A program made the translations under genes and the position numbers. A model generated the notes under the pieces. That model had not been told where the DNA came from. It did not search any database and saw nothing but the letters and a program-made list of their open reading frames with translations. Of a stretch of DNA of 64,000 bases, positions 36,293 through 47,516 are shown one piece after another (the stretch's first letter is position 1; each line of letters starts with the position of its first letter). Location: NCBI RefSeq assembly GCF_019703515.2, contig NC_059379.1, positions 25,608,380-25,672,379 of the forward strand, read 5' to 3'. The stretch is from Myxocyprinus asiaticus. Lineage: Eukaryota > Chordata > Actinopteri > Cypriniformes > Catostomidae.

Positions 36293-37290
36293 TATATATA
36301 TTTGGCGAGTTATATTAACATGTACATTATATACAGAACTTAAATTGCACAATTAAATTATAGCGTCAATAAATAAAGAAAATGGCAGAATACTTACAGA
36401 TTGCTGCTTGTGCTATTACACATAATTCCTAATTTCAAATTTAACCCCCTCCTAGTTTTCACTGATGCAAAATCATCAATGACTTTGTCAAATTTGCCCA
36501 GCAATTACATGGTTGGTACTTATTTTCTCAAGACCACTGAGTCGATCCTGTGTTACGGTGTACTTATACTGTTAATTATGGTTATCTTATGTTTGTTCAG
36601 AATGTAAGAATGCATTATGAACATCTATAATCCTAATCATTTAGAGCCTTTTAGGCTGAATAGCCTGGCAGGAACAACTCGGGGCACCTTTCCCCCATCG
36701 CGATCTTGCGAGCTGTGTGCGGGGGCGGGGTGGCACGATTTGGGGCACCTTTCACTCATCGCGAGCCAGGGGTGGGATGGCACAATTCGGGGAACCGCTC
36801 TGTGCAGCAATAATCGATCAGGTACCCTGTCGTGCCGCCCTTGTTCGCCTGCCTATATCGCCTATGCCAGGATCCGCTATTGCACATTTATAAGGCTACT
36901 TGAAAATCAAGAACAAAATTATGCACTTTAAAAGAAAATGTGACCCATGCATGCGGGATCCATTAAATTCAGGTTTTGTACTTTTGCACTTGATGTCCAG
37001 TGTGAAATCTGGGACCCAAAGCAAAACCAGTTGAACCACAAGAAGCAATGCTCTACTGGTGTCTGGAGCAAGAGCGCGTCACAGCTCTGGGAACATTATG
37101 TGTGTGCGTTCCTTTGTTCTATGACTTTGCCATGCAGATATCCGAGATATTTTTCATATGTGCCAATAAACCTGCAATTCTGAAGATTTCAAGTTTGTAT
37201 TCGATTATTTGTGGTGAGAATTTTCAAGGCGATGACGTAATGAGTTTTCGCCATTCACTTGTCTCACCACCTGTAGATTATTATTAATCA
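36293..37290. other. Intergenic with a GC-rich short tandem segment
   Basis: At 36670-36800 a GGGGCACCTTTC...CATCGCGA unit recurs twice, and a third GAATTCGGGG-type end follows, in an otherwise AT-rich setting. It shares a short stretch (CAGGAACAACTC) with 55220-55240, suggesting a dispersed repeat. No gene is visible. Confidence 0.45.
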
Positions 37291-38143
37291 GGTTTGGGGA
37301 GTAACGGAATACTTGTAACGGGATTACGTATTTAAAATATAAATTATAAGTAACTGTATTCCACTACAGTTACAATTTAAATGGGTAAATTGGTAATTGG
37401 AATACAGTTACATTCAAAAAGTATTTTGATTACTGAAGAGATTACTTTGCATTTTATTGTCATTTGTTTCATTTAATATTTAGTCCATTCAGATGGAAAA
37501 CATTTATATATATAAATGATGCGATCCAAAGTGCATTTGAACAGCAGTGAAACACTTTCTTATGATGTGTTACATTTATACAAGCAGACAGAGAAGTAAG
37601 TCTGAAGTAAGTTTGGAGCAGAAGAAATAGAAATAAACCTTGTGTAAATTGTCAGCTTTACGCTAAGCTAAAATGCTATTTCTAGCCATTTTACATGAAC
37701 ATGTTACCAGGCACAATCATATTTTTTTATCAAGAAAATTCACATTGGATCATAATTCCTTTTTTTCTAGTAAGACCTTTGATATTAGGGCAAAAATCAT
37801 ATTCTTGATAATAATTTTTGTATTGTTTTCCTGTAAAAATATCTAAAAATCCTTAAAACAAGATCAGTTTGATTTATCTTGTTTTAGAAACAACACTGCA
37901 TAAGATATTTCGGTTTTTCAGAGAATGTATTTTTAACATGTGTATTTTTTCTTACTGTACTGGCAGAGTTTTTATAGTCAAAACAAGTGAAAAAATCTAC
38001 CAGTGCTGAAGAAGTAATCCAAAGTATTTAGAATACGTTACTGACCTTGAGTAATCTAACGGAATACGTTACAAATTACATTTTACAGCATGTATTCTGT
38101 AATCTGTAGTGGAATACATTTCAAAAGTAACCCTCCCAACTTT
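37291..38143. mobile_element. Non-autonomous DNA element with imperfect terminal repeats
   Basis: The left end GGTTTGGGGAGTAACGGAAT and the right end AAGTAACCCTCCCAACTTT are related inverted repeats, with ACGGAATACGTTAC-like motifs at both ends. There is no transposase. It ends exactly where the A-tailed repeat copy 2 begins. Confidence 0.65.
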
Positions 38144-38144
38144 G

Positions 38145-38327
38145 ATAGTATGTTTCTTTCTCTGATAAGTATTTGCAAAACATTCGTTTTGTATTTTACA
38201 ACAATAAAAATAAACAGATCAAGTAGTACCACAGCTGTCATCGGTCACCTTCAGCACAAGATTTCATGCTTACTGATAGTGGCACCTGGTGGCCGAGGCG
38301 GATACTGCATGTTAATTGTTAGCTAGC
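38145..38327 (+). repeat. A-tailed repeat, copy 2
   Basis: Partner of 32921-33086 in inverse orientation. On the plus strand it ends GTTAATTGTTAGCTAGC and then a run of 19 or so A residues. It differs from copy 1 by about 20 bp of extra sequence near 38175-38200. Confidence 0.8.
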
Positions 38328-38349
38328 AAAAAAAAAAAAAAAAAAAACA

Positions 38350-40616
38350 ACAAAAAAAAACAACTTGTATTTTTTTAAGGATAATTTAAAATAAGGAAAT
38401 GTAAATACAATTTAAATAAGTATAATTAATTAAATATTAGACTATTAAGATCCATTCCATTATCACTGAGTTACAGCAAAACAGTCCCTGGGTCAATCAT
38501 TAGAGAATGTTATCTTCTCACACAGCAGTGCGTTTCAGTGTCACATTCTATTCCTTTTTGTTCTTTGTTGGCATTGTGCTATCATTGGAGGTGTTGGAAC
38601 TAGATACCTAGATCACTCTTGATGTACCATCCAGGCCATCCTGTTGTGCTTGTTTCATAGGTTGTCAAATTTCTTGGTGGCATTAATGAATTAGTAATAA
38701 GAGTCCTAATTCTTCATGCATTTCTCATGCTTACAGGGAACTTAAAAAATATAATGTTGCTCTTTTTTGAGCTTACATGAGATCTGATTGCAAGTAGGAT
38801 CTGCATTTGTTCATTAAAAAAATTATAACAAATATTTCAAGAACAATTTCTCAACTTGTTTGAATATACTGGTTTGTAGTGGCCTTAGTTTTTATAGTAT
38901 CAAAGTGTGAAAAAAAAAAATGATTTCAAATAAATATTTCCAGAGTAACTTAAACTTTAACATTTTATTGTCAAACAACAACAGACCTTTCCAAGACATG
39001 CTTTCAATGGTTATGCTACTCTCCATTATTTTCCGTTCACTAATGAAAGACTCAAGTATTACTGGCTCAAATATCCATATACACAGTAACAGGGTGTGCC
39101 TTGGCTGGCAGGTTTACCTGGATAATTTTAAAATCAGGACATCAGATGATAAATCTATACTGTACCTTAATGACAGTAAATTCTAACACACCTTTCATTA
39201 GGGTTTTGCTGTAATATTTAAAACAGGGCTCTGTTTAGTAAACATGCTATGTCACAGGGGTAACATTAAGGTCACCAATCCTTCCTGTGTTTATTAGAGA
39301 GCTACAAGATGGGGAAAAAAGGGTGTGACAATTCCCTGTGAACTGGTTTGTTGAGATGTTGCAAACAAGCTCAGAGGCTCATGAAGAGTAAAAAGACTGA
39401 TTCCAATAGAAGTCTGCAAAGGATTATTTGCAATGCTGCTGTTCACATATAGTTTACGTAGCATTTTATGTACATGTGACTGGTTAAGCATAGTTCTGCT
39501 AATAAATAAATACATGAATAAATATAAATGAATGCTTATAGAAAAAAAAAATTGTGCATTTAATCCAAAGTTATTATTATTAAGGGGTCTATGTAAAATA
39601 ATGTGTACAATCGCTTCATTAGTTTCAAGCGCTGTTTGTGGTTCTCCAACATTGTATTTCATTTTCTTATAGTCCTCACTACATTTTAATATGGCTTTTG
39701 GAATATTCAATGACCACATCTTGAACAATGAAGAACCTACTTTAAATTTAACAGATCTATAAAACGTGTGAAAATGTGTTAGTAAATTCTATCACAAATC
39801 TATCAAATGAGATTACTTGAGTAATAAAAAACTTAAATAATGGAAAACAAAACAGCAATAACACCAAAACAAAGAATAATTTTCTGAAAATTATTTAATA
39901 AAGATGAAAATAAATAAAATCTGAAATTCTTTAAAAAGATATATTTCAGTAATTATAAGGTAAAAGTACAAATACTTTAATGACGTGTGCAAAATAACCC
40001 TAGAAATGTATTACGCATTATAAACATTATTAATGCCTTCATTTAGTCATACCAGAAATGTAGGTTTGGTTTATAACATTCCAGTCTAGCTTCTCCACAT
40101 CACCAGAATGCACCTAAGATAAAAAGAAAGAAAAGAAGAAAAAAAAAAAAAAAAAAACCCAGAAAAGAGTAAGCTTTGAGTCACAATACACTGAAAGACA
40201 ACATCAAGTTTCAAAGACACATAATTTCCACAAAACAGAAAAACACCATGTATAATTTGTCCAGGACCTCTCTGCTCTCTGAAACTAATTGATTTAGGCC
40301 TCCATGATCTGTTTACAGCAACAGATTCTAAGAACAATCAAACTAAACTTTGCTAAGGAGTTTTGAAACACATACTTAACAGTATTTATCAACACTATGG
40401 TCACAACAATACTTTTTTTTTTATAGTTTTAAAAAGGAAAATGACGGATGAGAATCCACAGCAATAAAGTATAAAGATATCTTGATGTTTTAGACATACC
40501 AAACTTGGAGATACTCCAAACTAAACCCAAATCAGCTGTTTATAACACTCCAGTTTTACATCTCAGGAAATCCATTTTATTTTATTTTTTTAAGATCAAA
40601 ACAAGTTTCAAATTCA

Positions 40617-40651
<35 letters not shown>

Positions 40652-41106
40652 AAACAAATCCACAAAAACAACAAATAACTCCTCAAAAGCCACAATGCAC
40701 AACAATATACATAATATATATAACAACTGTAAATGTTTCACAATTAAATATTGTCATTATGATCAATTATGAAGTTATATCAACAGATTTAACCATATAA
40801 TGCACCTCAACTTGTAAAGACTTCAAATACAACACCAGGCAGGAAGGACCCTGAAGCAAATGGGCTTTAACAGGATTCTTTAAATTATTCTAGATTTTAT
40901 TTATTCTACTAAAAAATTTACGCATTCAAATTTAATTGTGTATTTTTAACAAAATTACATTTATAATACGTTAAATATTTAGGTTGTTAAAATTGTATTT
41001 TGCTAAGAATTACTCTGATGGAATTTTATGAAACTTTAATGTGTAAATCTTTAATAAAAGCCAGTTACACAGAAATATGGCACGCTGACAATCTTCCATT
41101 TCCTTG
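38350..41106. other. Intergenic, nothing recognised
   Basis: AT-rich with several A/T tracts (40140-40157, 40619-40650). No exon or gene-family match is seen. Two overlapping TTTATT hexamers (40896-40905) could serve as the poly(A) signal of the minus-strand gene beyond. Confidence 0.5.
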
Positions 41107-41652
41107 TCAGAGAAATCTTTCTGCTTTTGCATTCGCGTTACTCCGCAGGAACATCTCAGAGTTCTTCAGAATCTCAAGCTCCACGGTCTTCTCATTTGAT
41201 GGTGGATCAGAGCTTCGGTCGTAAGCTTCATTGACACATCCAGTCGTTCCCGAGTTTTCCCAATTTATAGGCGTTGGTGCACAAGTTGTCACATCACAGT
41301 TCACTGCTTTCTTGACATTGCCAAGGTACTTCTCTCTGGCTTCCAGAGTCTTCATTCCGCTTTTGGACATTCGTTCAGAGAGATTCCGTGCCCAGTGCGC
41401 AAAGTTATCCAACGTCTTTCTCTCAAGATCCTCAGCTGAAACTTTAACATTCCCTGTGTACCACATGATCCACCAGAAAAGACTGAGAAAAACTACTATT
41501 GAGCCAGTATAGATAAGGAAGTCTCCGTAAAATGTACCATCCAAGCGCAGATTGGCAAAAATGCCGACCAAAAGTAAGGCGAACCCAATGATATCAAATG
41601 CAATCCCAAGGACAAATAACACAGCACAATCCCCAATACACTTTGAGGCCAT
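41107..41652 (-). CDS. TMEM238-like two-pass membrane protein
   Basis: Single-exon gene of 181 residues. Two membrane helices are evident: residues 10-32 (AVLFVLGIAFDIIGFALLLV) and 45-65 (FLIYTGSIVVFLSLFWWIMW), separated by a short loop with YGDF. The pair, followed by WYTGN and an acidic VSAEDLE, is the TMEM238 signature as I recall it; family function is unknown. The long polar tail is predicted to be cytosolic or luminal with no domain. An upstream in-frame Met at 41661 would add three residues; I chose 41652 because it has A at -3 and G at +4 (ATCATGG). The length is close to the family's. No pseudogene signs. Confidence 0.85.
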   Translation of the reverse strand: MASKCIGDCAVLFVLGIAFDIIGFALLLVGIFANLRLDGTFYGDFLIYTGSIVVFLSLFWWIMWYTGNVKVSAEDLERKTLDNFAHWARNLSERMSKSGMKTLEAREKYLGNVKKAVNCDVTTCAPTPINWENSGTTGCVNEAYDRSSDPPSNEKTVELEILKNSEMFLRSNANAKAERFL

Positions 41653-43456
41653 GATAAACATGAATCCGCATGAAACGGCTGAAGAATGTAAACTTGTTCT
41701 TCACGACTGGGACTGGCATTTACACCTGTGAAATACACCTGTTCGTAGCACCGCCCTGTCTGTGACGCAATCCAGCACAAACAGTAGGCCCTAAAGTGCG
41801 CATGCACTCTCTGCCACGTGCACTTGTTTTGAGCAGTAACCAGACAAACCGATGGAAAAACACGACCTAAATGGACAGCTTCCACATTTACTTAACCTAG
41901 TTCAAAACCTTCTTAAATTGAAATATTTTCACTGCAGTTCTAATATTATTGTAGTTTTGCTATATGGGCAATCAAATGGACAAATAAAACAAGCATATCA
42001 AGGGTCAGCTACACAATGAAGGTGTTCATAGGATCAAGGGTATTTTCAAAAAGTTGTCACAAACAAAACAAATTTGATATTTTTTTAAGTTACCTTCTGA
42101 AGTTTTGCTGTTTCATGAATGGTTTCATAATTGTTGTAGTGTTAAAGTTTAGCTGAAAAGAGCATTGTGACAGACTACCCCGTATAGTGTGATAATGAAC
42201 TGTATTTTTTTCTCCCTTGGCTGTATTGGGGGAAATGTTCATATCTTTTTTTTTTTTTACTAGCCAAGACTTTAAGGTATGTGCTTATACAGAAATTGAC
42301 AAAAATAATCCAACCTTTGGAGATATTCGATGCAGCAAAATGTGACAACTAGCCCCAGCCTCCTCTATGCCATGAATGTACTGTAAAAGAGAATGCCAAA
42401 TGCATACATGTAATTTGTGCAACAAAAGTAATTTTACACAAAATGCAGCTTCCCCACGGGATATACAGTAGTTAGTACATATTATATAAAACACATGCTG
42501 TCAGTATTGCTTGTACGCGATGAAACCGGTAGATGGCGCTAGTAATCTTTACAAGTCACAAGGAACTGCAGACGGGCGTTTTGTTACCATCACGGAAACC
42601 CCTGTACGTCAAAATGTCATAACAGAATTTGCAAGATTAAACCTCTGCTTTCAGTCTATGTGTATATTTTACCTCATTACAGCGCCCAACCATTTATAAA
42701 AAGAGAAATGTGATAACTGAAAGTCGTTGTGTCAGGAACGCTTTAATAAACCTTAGTTGTCCCCACCACACTGTGGAGATGTTCTCCTACAAATCGGCAG
42801 CGAGCACGTACATCAGTGATGCCAGAGGATATAATCTTTGACTGGGGCCAAACATAATATGGAGCTGCAAATAATTATGTCCTAGGGAACAAAAGATAGT
42901 AAAATGACTGCGTTCTTCTGAAATGTGTCAGAGAGCATCCAGCTGTTTCCCATTCTGATGGAAGCTAATGCTATCTGAATAGCCGTAGGATGAAGGAAAG
43001 TAACACACAGTTAAAGACGTGTAGCTTTGCCTGACAGAATTATTAAGATGTTGACAATAAACACAAATATTAATGTGCAAGTGACGAGGACAAGGATGTT
43101 GTCAAGCTTTTTCCAAAGCACATTGTGACAAACTCGTCATTGAGTAAATGCACTGATAAAAGTATACTTTAAAGTATATAAGAAAGGGTCTGTTCACTGT
43201 GCATGTTCTCTAGTGACTCAGTTATTAACTGCATTGCAGGGGCAGAGTGGCCATTTTGTCGGTTACTGTGATATTTACAATTGCAATATATCTTATATAG
43301 TTTTATATAGTTTTAGATAGTTTTAATAATCATTGATGTGAACGATAGTAAATAATTCTTTTGGAATGAGTAAACAATTCAAAGTATCACTGAATTCGCA
43401 GCGTGCGGGATAAGTTACCAATGTCCAACTGAATACTCTTTCAAAAAATTATTAAA
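41653..43456. other. Upstream of the TMEM238-like gene; non-coding
   Basis: The first 230 bp (to about 41880) are less AT-rich and likely hold the promoter and 5' UTR of the minus-strand gene, though I see no defined box. Nothing is recognised further on. Confidence 0.45.
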
Positions 43457-43457
43457 T

Positions 43458-43497
<40 letters not shown>

Positions 43498-43499
43498 AT
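43457..43499. repeat. (TA)n(GT)n microsatellite
   Basis: A TA run of about 9 units passes directly into about 16 GT units. Confidence 0.9.
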
Positions 43500-43629
43500 T
43501 AGAGTGGCAATCATCTCATGAGCAAATATTAAAATGTCAAAACTGGCATAAAACAAAGAGCTCACCTACATGCACATATGGGTGATTATCACAAAACATG
43601 TCAAGAAAATGTCCTGGTCATATTTAGCT

Positions 43630-45036
43630 AAATAGTTCTCCCAAAAATGAAAATTATCTTGAAATTTACTCACCATCATCCCAGATTTGTATGACTTTCT
43701 TTCTTCTGCAGAACACAAACAATGATTTTTAGAAGAATATCTCAGCTCTGTCAGTCCATACAATGCCAGTCAATGGTTAGCAGAACTTTGAGGCTACAAA
43801 AAGCACATAAAGGCAGCATAAAAGTAATCCATAAGACTCCAGTGGTTTAAAGTCGCCATGAAACGGAAGTTATGACCGACTTTATTACTGTATTGTGATG
43901 TATTTCCGAGTGAAACTGCTTTTTGAACGAGAAAAAAAAAAAGTAGGGCGGGGACGTTAGGACAAGGCTGGATGAAAGTGAAACAAGTGAGTAGAAGCAA
44001 TTTTTTCCTCGTTTTGAATCACAATATACTAAGCATAAAGAATAAAGAACACTTACTCAAGCGGTATATCCAAGAAACCTCCATCTGCAGAAAAATATAA
44101 ATAAACTCCATCGAGTTTCCTTTTGTCCAGCTTCTGCGTCAGCATGTCTTATTTAGAAGTCATCATTCCTATGCCCTATTCCATACAAAGACAATTACTC
44201 TCAACTGTGAGAGCTTCAGAAGGCTGAAATGTGATAATGGTAAGTCAAAACAAATTTTTAAGCAATTCTTATCATAAAATCTGTTTGGAATTGACCCTAC
44301 AACATGGATTGTGCTCCTTTCAAAGTACCCTGCGAAGGCATGATCAGCACCAGTTAGAACACAGCCAAACACGCTAGGGGAGGGAGTGTTCTCATTCTCG
44401 AAAGCATTTGATTGGACAAAGGTTCTCATGCCATCTGTGTCGTCATGACTGTACCTCAGTCTGTCAAGCCGGAAGAGAGAGACTTCTGATTTGAAATGCC
44501 ATATCTTCCTGAAAATGAATTTTGTCAGCATTTGGAAGTACACTAGCATATTGATGATCTTAAAGGGAATAAATATATACTAAAAGCAGCAAAACTTACA
44601 TTTTGATTTCATGGCAACTTTAATCCATGTCTTCAGAAGCAATCTAATCGATTTTGGGTGAGAACAGACCAAAACTCCTTTTTCACTATAAATCTTCATA
44701 TCAGCAGTCTGCTTGGCGATCATGATTTCAAGCTCGATTACACTTCCTAACGCCATCCAGTGCTCTACGCATGCATCAAGTATTAGAAAGTGCAATCAAG
44801 CTTGAAATCATGATCGTGCCTAGAGACGGCAATGGCAAAATGCATAGTGAAAAAGGAGTTCCATTTTGGTCTGTTTTCACCCAAAATTGATTAGATTGCT
44901 ACTACATGGATGAGCTGAGATATTTATTTAAAAATCTTTATTTTTGTTTTGTAAAAGAAAGAAAGCCATTCAAATCTTGGATGTTGTGAGAGTGAGTAAA
45001 TGATGAGAGAATTTTCATTTTGGATTAACTATTCCT
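43630..45036. mobile_element. TTAA-target palindromic element split by another TTAA element
   Basis: The left half (43630-43846) and the right half (44624-45036) are inverted relatives. The right part itself shows the hairpin, with AACAGACCAAAACTCC near 44665 mirrored at about 44855-44875. The halves are separated by the insertion at 43851-44619. Confidence 0.72.
43851..44619. mobile_element. piggyBac-like non-autonomous element
   Basis: A 769-bp insertion with termini AGTCGCCATGAAA and TTTCATGGCAACT (12 of 13 inverted match), flanked on both sides by TTAA (43847-43850 and 44620-44623). Removing the element and one TTAA restores the host repeat (GTGGTTTAATCCATG). No transposase is present. 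Confidence 0.83.
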
Positions 45037-45061
45037 TTAACCACAAATCAAAACGATATAA

Positions 45062-45132
<71 letters not shown>
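45062..45132. repeat. (TA)n microsatellite
   Basis: Over 30 uninterrupted AT units ending where the Tc1 half-element begins. The open frames through it are artefacts. Confidence 0.92.
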
Positions 45133-45135
<3 letters not shown>

Positions 45136-45486
45136 CGATCAGCCACAACATTAAAACCACCTGCCTAATATTGTGTAGGTCCCCCTCGTGCCGCCAAAAC
45201 GGTGCCAACCCGCATCTCAGAATAGCATTCTGAGATGGTATTCTTCTCACCACAATTGTACAGAGCAGTTATCTGAGTTACCGTAGACTTTGTCAGTTCG
45301 AACCAGTCTGGCCATTCTCTGTTGACCTCTCTCATCAACAAGGCATTTCCATCCACAGAACTGCCGCTCACTGGATGTTTTTTTTTTTGTTTCTGGCACC
45401 ATTCTGAGTAAATTCTAGAGAGTGTTATGCATGAAAATACCAGGAGATCAGCAGTTACAGAAATACTCAAACCAGCCCATCTGATG
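45133..45486 (-). mobile_element. Half copy of the palindromic Tc1-type element
   Basis: Matches one half of 5499-6333. On the minus strand it encodes the [13 protein letters not shown] helix-turn-helix segment and [20 protein letters not shown]. It is cut at about 45486 and joined to an unrelated Tc1 fragment. Confidence 0.82.
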
Positions 45487-45507
45487 GTGTATGTGTGTGT
45501 ATATATA

Positions 45508-45840
45508 CAGTACTGTACAAAAGTTTTAGGCACTTGTGAAAAATATTGCATAGTGTGGATGTCTTCAAAATAATGCCATAAATAATGGCCACCTTTGCTT
45601 TTAAAACAGCCCCAATTCTCCTAGGTACACCTGGATACAGTATTTCTTGGTTGTTGGCAGATAGGATGTTCCAAGCTTCTTGGAGAATTCTCACAATTCT
45701 TCTATCTGTTTAGGCTGTCTCAATTGCTTCTGTCTCTGTATGTAATCCCAGACTGACTCGATGTTTAGTGGGGGGCTCTGTGGGGGCAATGCCATCTCTT
45801 GCAGAATGCCATGTTCTTTTGAACAGGACCCTGTTCTATA
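45508..45840 (-). mobile_element. 3' part of a second Tc1-type transposon
   Basis: The terminus is CAGTACTGTACAAAAGTTTT after TA. On the minus strand ILQEAWNILSANNQ followed by GVPRRIGAVLKAK resembles the C-terminal end of Tc1 transposases. The reading frame is broken upstream, and the catalytic part is absent. Confidence 0.72.
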
Positions 45841-45930
45841 TATATATATATATATAATACTGTATTTATATTATACTGTATTTATATTGCATAAAGATAA
45901 TGAAGCCTACATGTAGTACCACTAAAAGTC

Positions 45931-46876
45931 CGTTCACACCAAGAATGATAATACCTTGATAGCACATGTACATCACCCAGACATCTGTTTGATGCATCTG
46001 TTAACATCTGTAAGACGCATTTTATAGGTTGTTTGCTCATCTGCAAAACGTCTATAAGACGTATGTCAATAAGTATGTCTCGGATGTCAATAAGGCATAT
46101 GTCTTTGAGACATTTATGATTTAGAATGTTTGTAAATCTGATCTTTTTAAGATGTTTAGCAGATGTTAATTAGATTGTGATGCTTTCCAGATGAAAAGGT
46201 CTAAAACAGACATCTCGGAGATGTACGTATGTGTGCTATCTGGGCTATAACTATAAAGTTTTAAAAATCGATCTAACTCTAAGAGAATAGCGGAGTCCAC
46301 ACTACAACTATAACAATAACCTCACTGAGAAACGATATTGTTTGGATCACTTTCAGAGCGATTTTCTTCCAGCTGATGAACGATAAAAACATTGACAGCC
46401 AATCAAAATCCATTCAATTTTAAAGGGCTCCTGTCACAATGTGGACTCATCATAACATTCATGATAACACACTCCAGCACCGGATCGCCACTTATTATAA
46501 CACACGCAAACTAAATGGAAACTCCTGCTCAAGAACCGGCAATGTTTCTTTTGCATTCTTCTTCAGTATTAACAGAGATGAGATAATGAAAAGCTAACAC
46601 AAGTTGGTACCAAAAATTACCTCAGGTATCTAGAGCTAATGTCGACAACATTGTCTTGCCTCCTTTGAAGTTGTATCCGTATGTTTGTGTGTGTGTGTGT
46701 GCGTGTGTGTATGTGTTTTTTTAAACGTAGAGCAGTAGCAGTTAATCTACATCCATTTTCTTGACTATGAACATAATCGCTTAGAATAAGCAGAACGTGA
46801 TCGTCCATTGGTGTGGACGCTAATGTAGTTATCATTACAGTTATCATTATAGTTATCATTCTTGGTGTGAACATGC
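45931..46876. mobile_element. Non-autonomous DNA element with GTTCACACCAAGAATGATAA ends
   Basis: A perfect 20-bp terminal inverted repeat, with internal GATAACTATAATGATAACTG tandem motifs at the right end. No coding potential. It contains a further MITE at 45957-46246. Confidence 0.8.
45957..46246. mobile_element. MITE nested in 45931-46876
   Basis: Ends TGATAGCACATGTACATC and, inverted, GATGTACGTATGTGTGCTATC are imperfect inverted repeats. About 290 bp, rich in short AGATGT-like motifs. It interrupts the left terminus of the host about 25 bp in. Confidence 0.65.
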
Positions 46877-46881
46877 CTTAA

Positions 46882-46976
46882 AGGAATGTTCTGGGTTCAA
46901 TACAAGTTAAGCTCAATCAGCAGCATTTGTGGCAGAATGTTGATTGGCACAAAAATGTATTTAGACTCGACCCTCC

Positions 46977-47008
<32 letters not shown>

Positions 47009-47512
47009 GCAAAAATCGAGGTTGCAGTGAGGCACTTACAATGAATGTGGCCAGTTTTTGGAGGGTTTGAAGGCAGAAATGTGAAGCTTATAATTTTACA
47101 AAAGCACTTACATTAATTCTTAAATTCATGTATTATTTGAGCTGTAAAGTTGTTTAAATTGTCATTTTTATAGTCGTTTTAGGGTTTGTTGACATTACAT
47201 CATCATGGCAATTGTAAAAATAGCTTTAACTTTACACAGAAAATGTTAGTAAGTAATTTTATCACACTAAAATCATGTTTACATGCATATTGTTTACGTC
47301 TTGTAGTTATACTTTTGAAAAAGTATTTTGACGTTAAAAAATTGGCCCCATTCACTTCCATAGTAAGTGCTTCACTGTAACCCAGATTTTTGCTTTTTTT
47401 TTTTTTTTTAAAGAAAAGGAGGCACAAGTCATAATACATTTTTGTGGTAATCAATATTATGCCACAAATACTGTTGATTGAACTTAACTTGAATTGAACC
47501 TGGAACATTTTT
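46882..47512. mobile_element. TTAA-target palindromic element, second family
   Basis: TTAA on both sides (46878-46881 and 47513-47516). The left end AGGAATGTTCTGGGTTCAAT and the right end TTGAACCTGGAACATTTTT are inverted repeats extending through the CAGCATTTGTGGCA block. A 25-bp A-tract lies inside. No transposase. Confidence 0.83.
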
Positions 47513-47516
47513 TTAA

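Noticed and set aside
41496..41885. 129-codon minus-strand frame overlapping the TMEM238-like gene
   Set aside because: Out of frame with the two-helix membrane protein, no family match; probably upstream UTR plus shadow.
45000..45253. Open frames with (IY)n repeats on both strands
   Set aside because: Translation of the (TA)n microsatellite.
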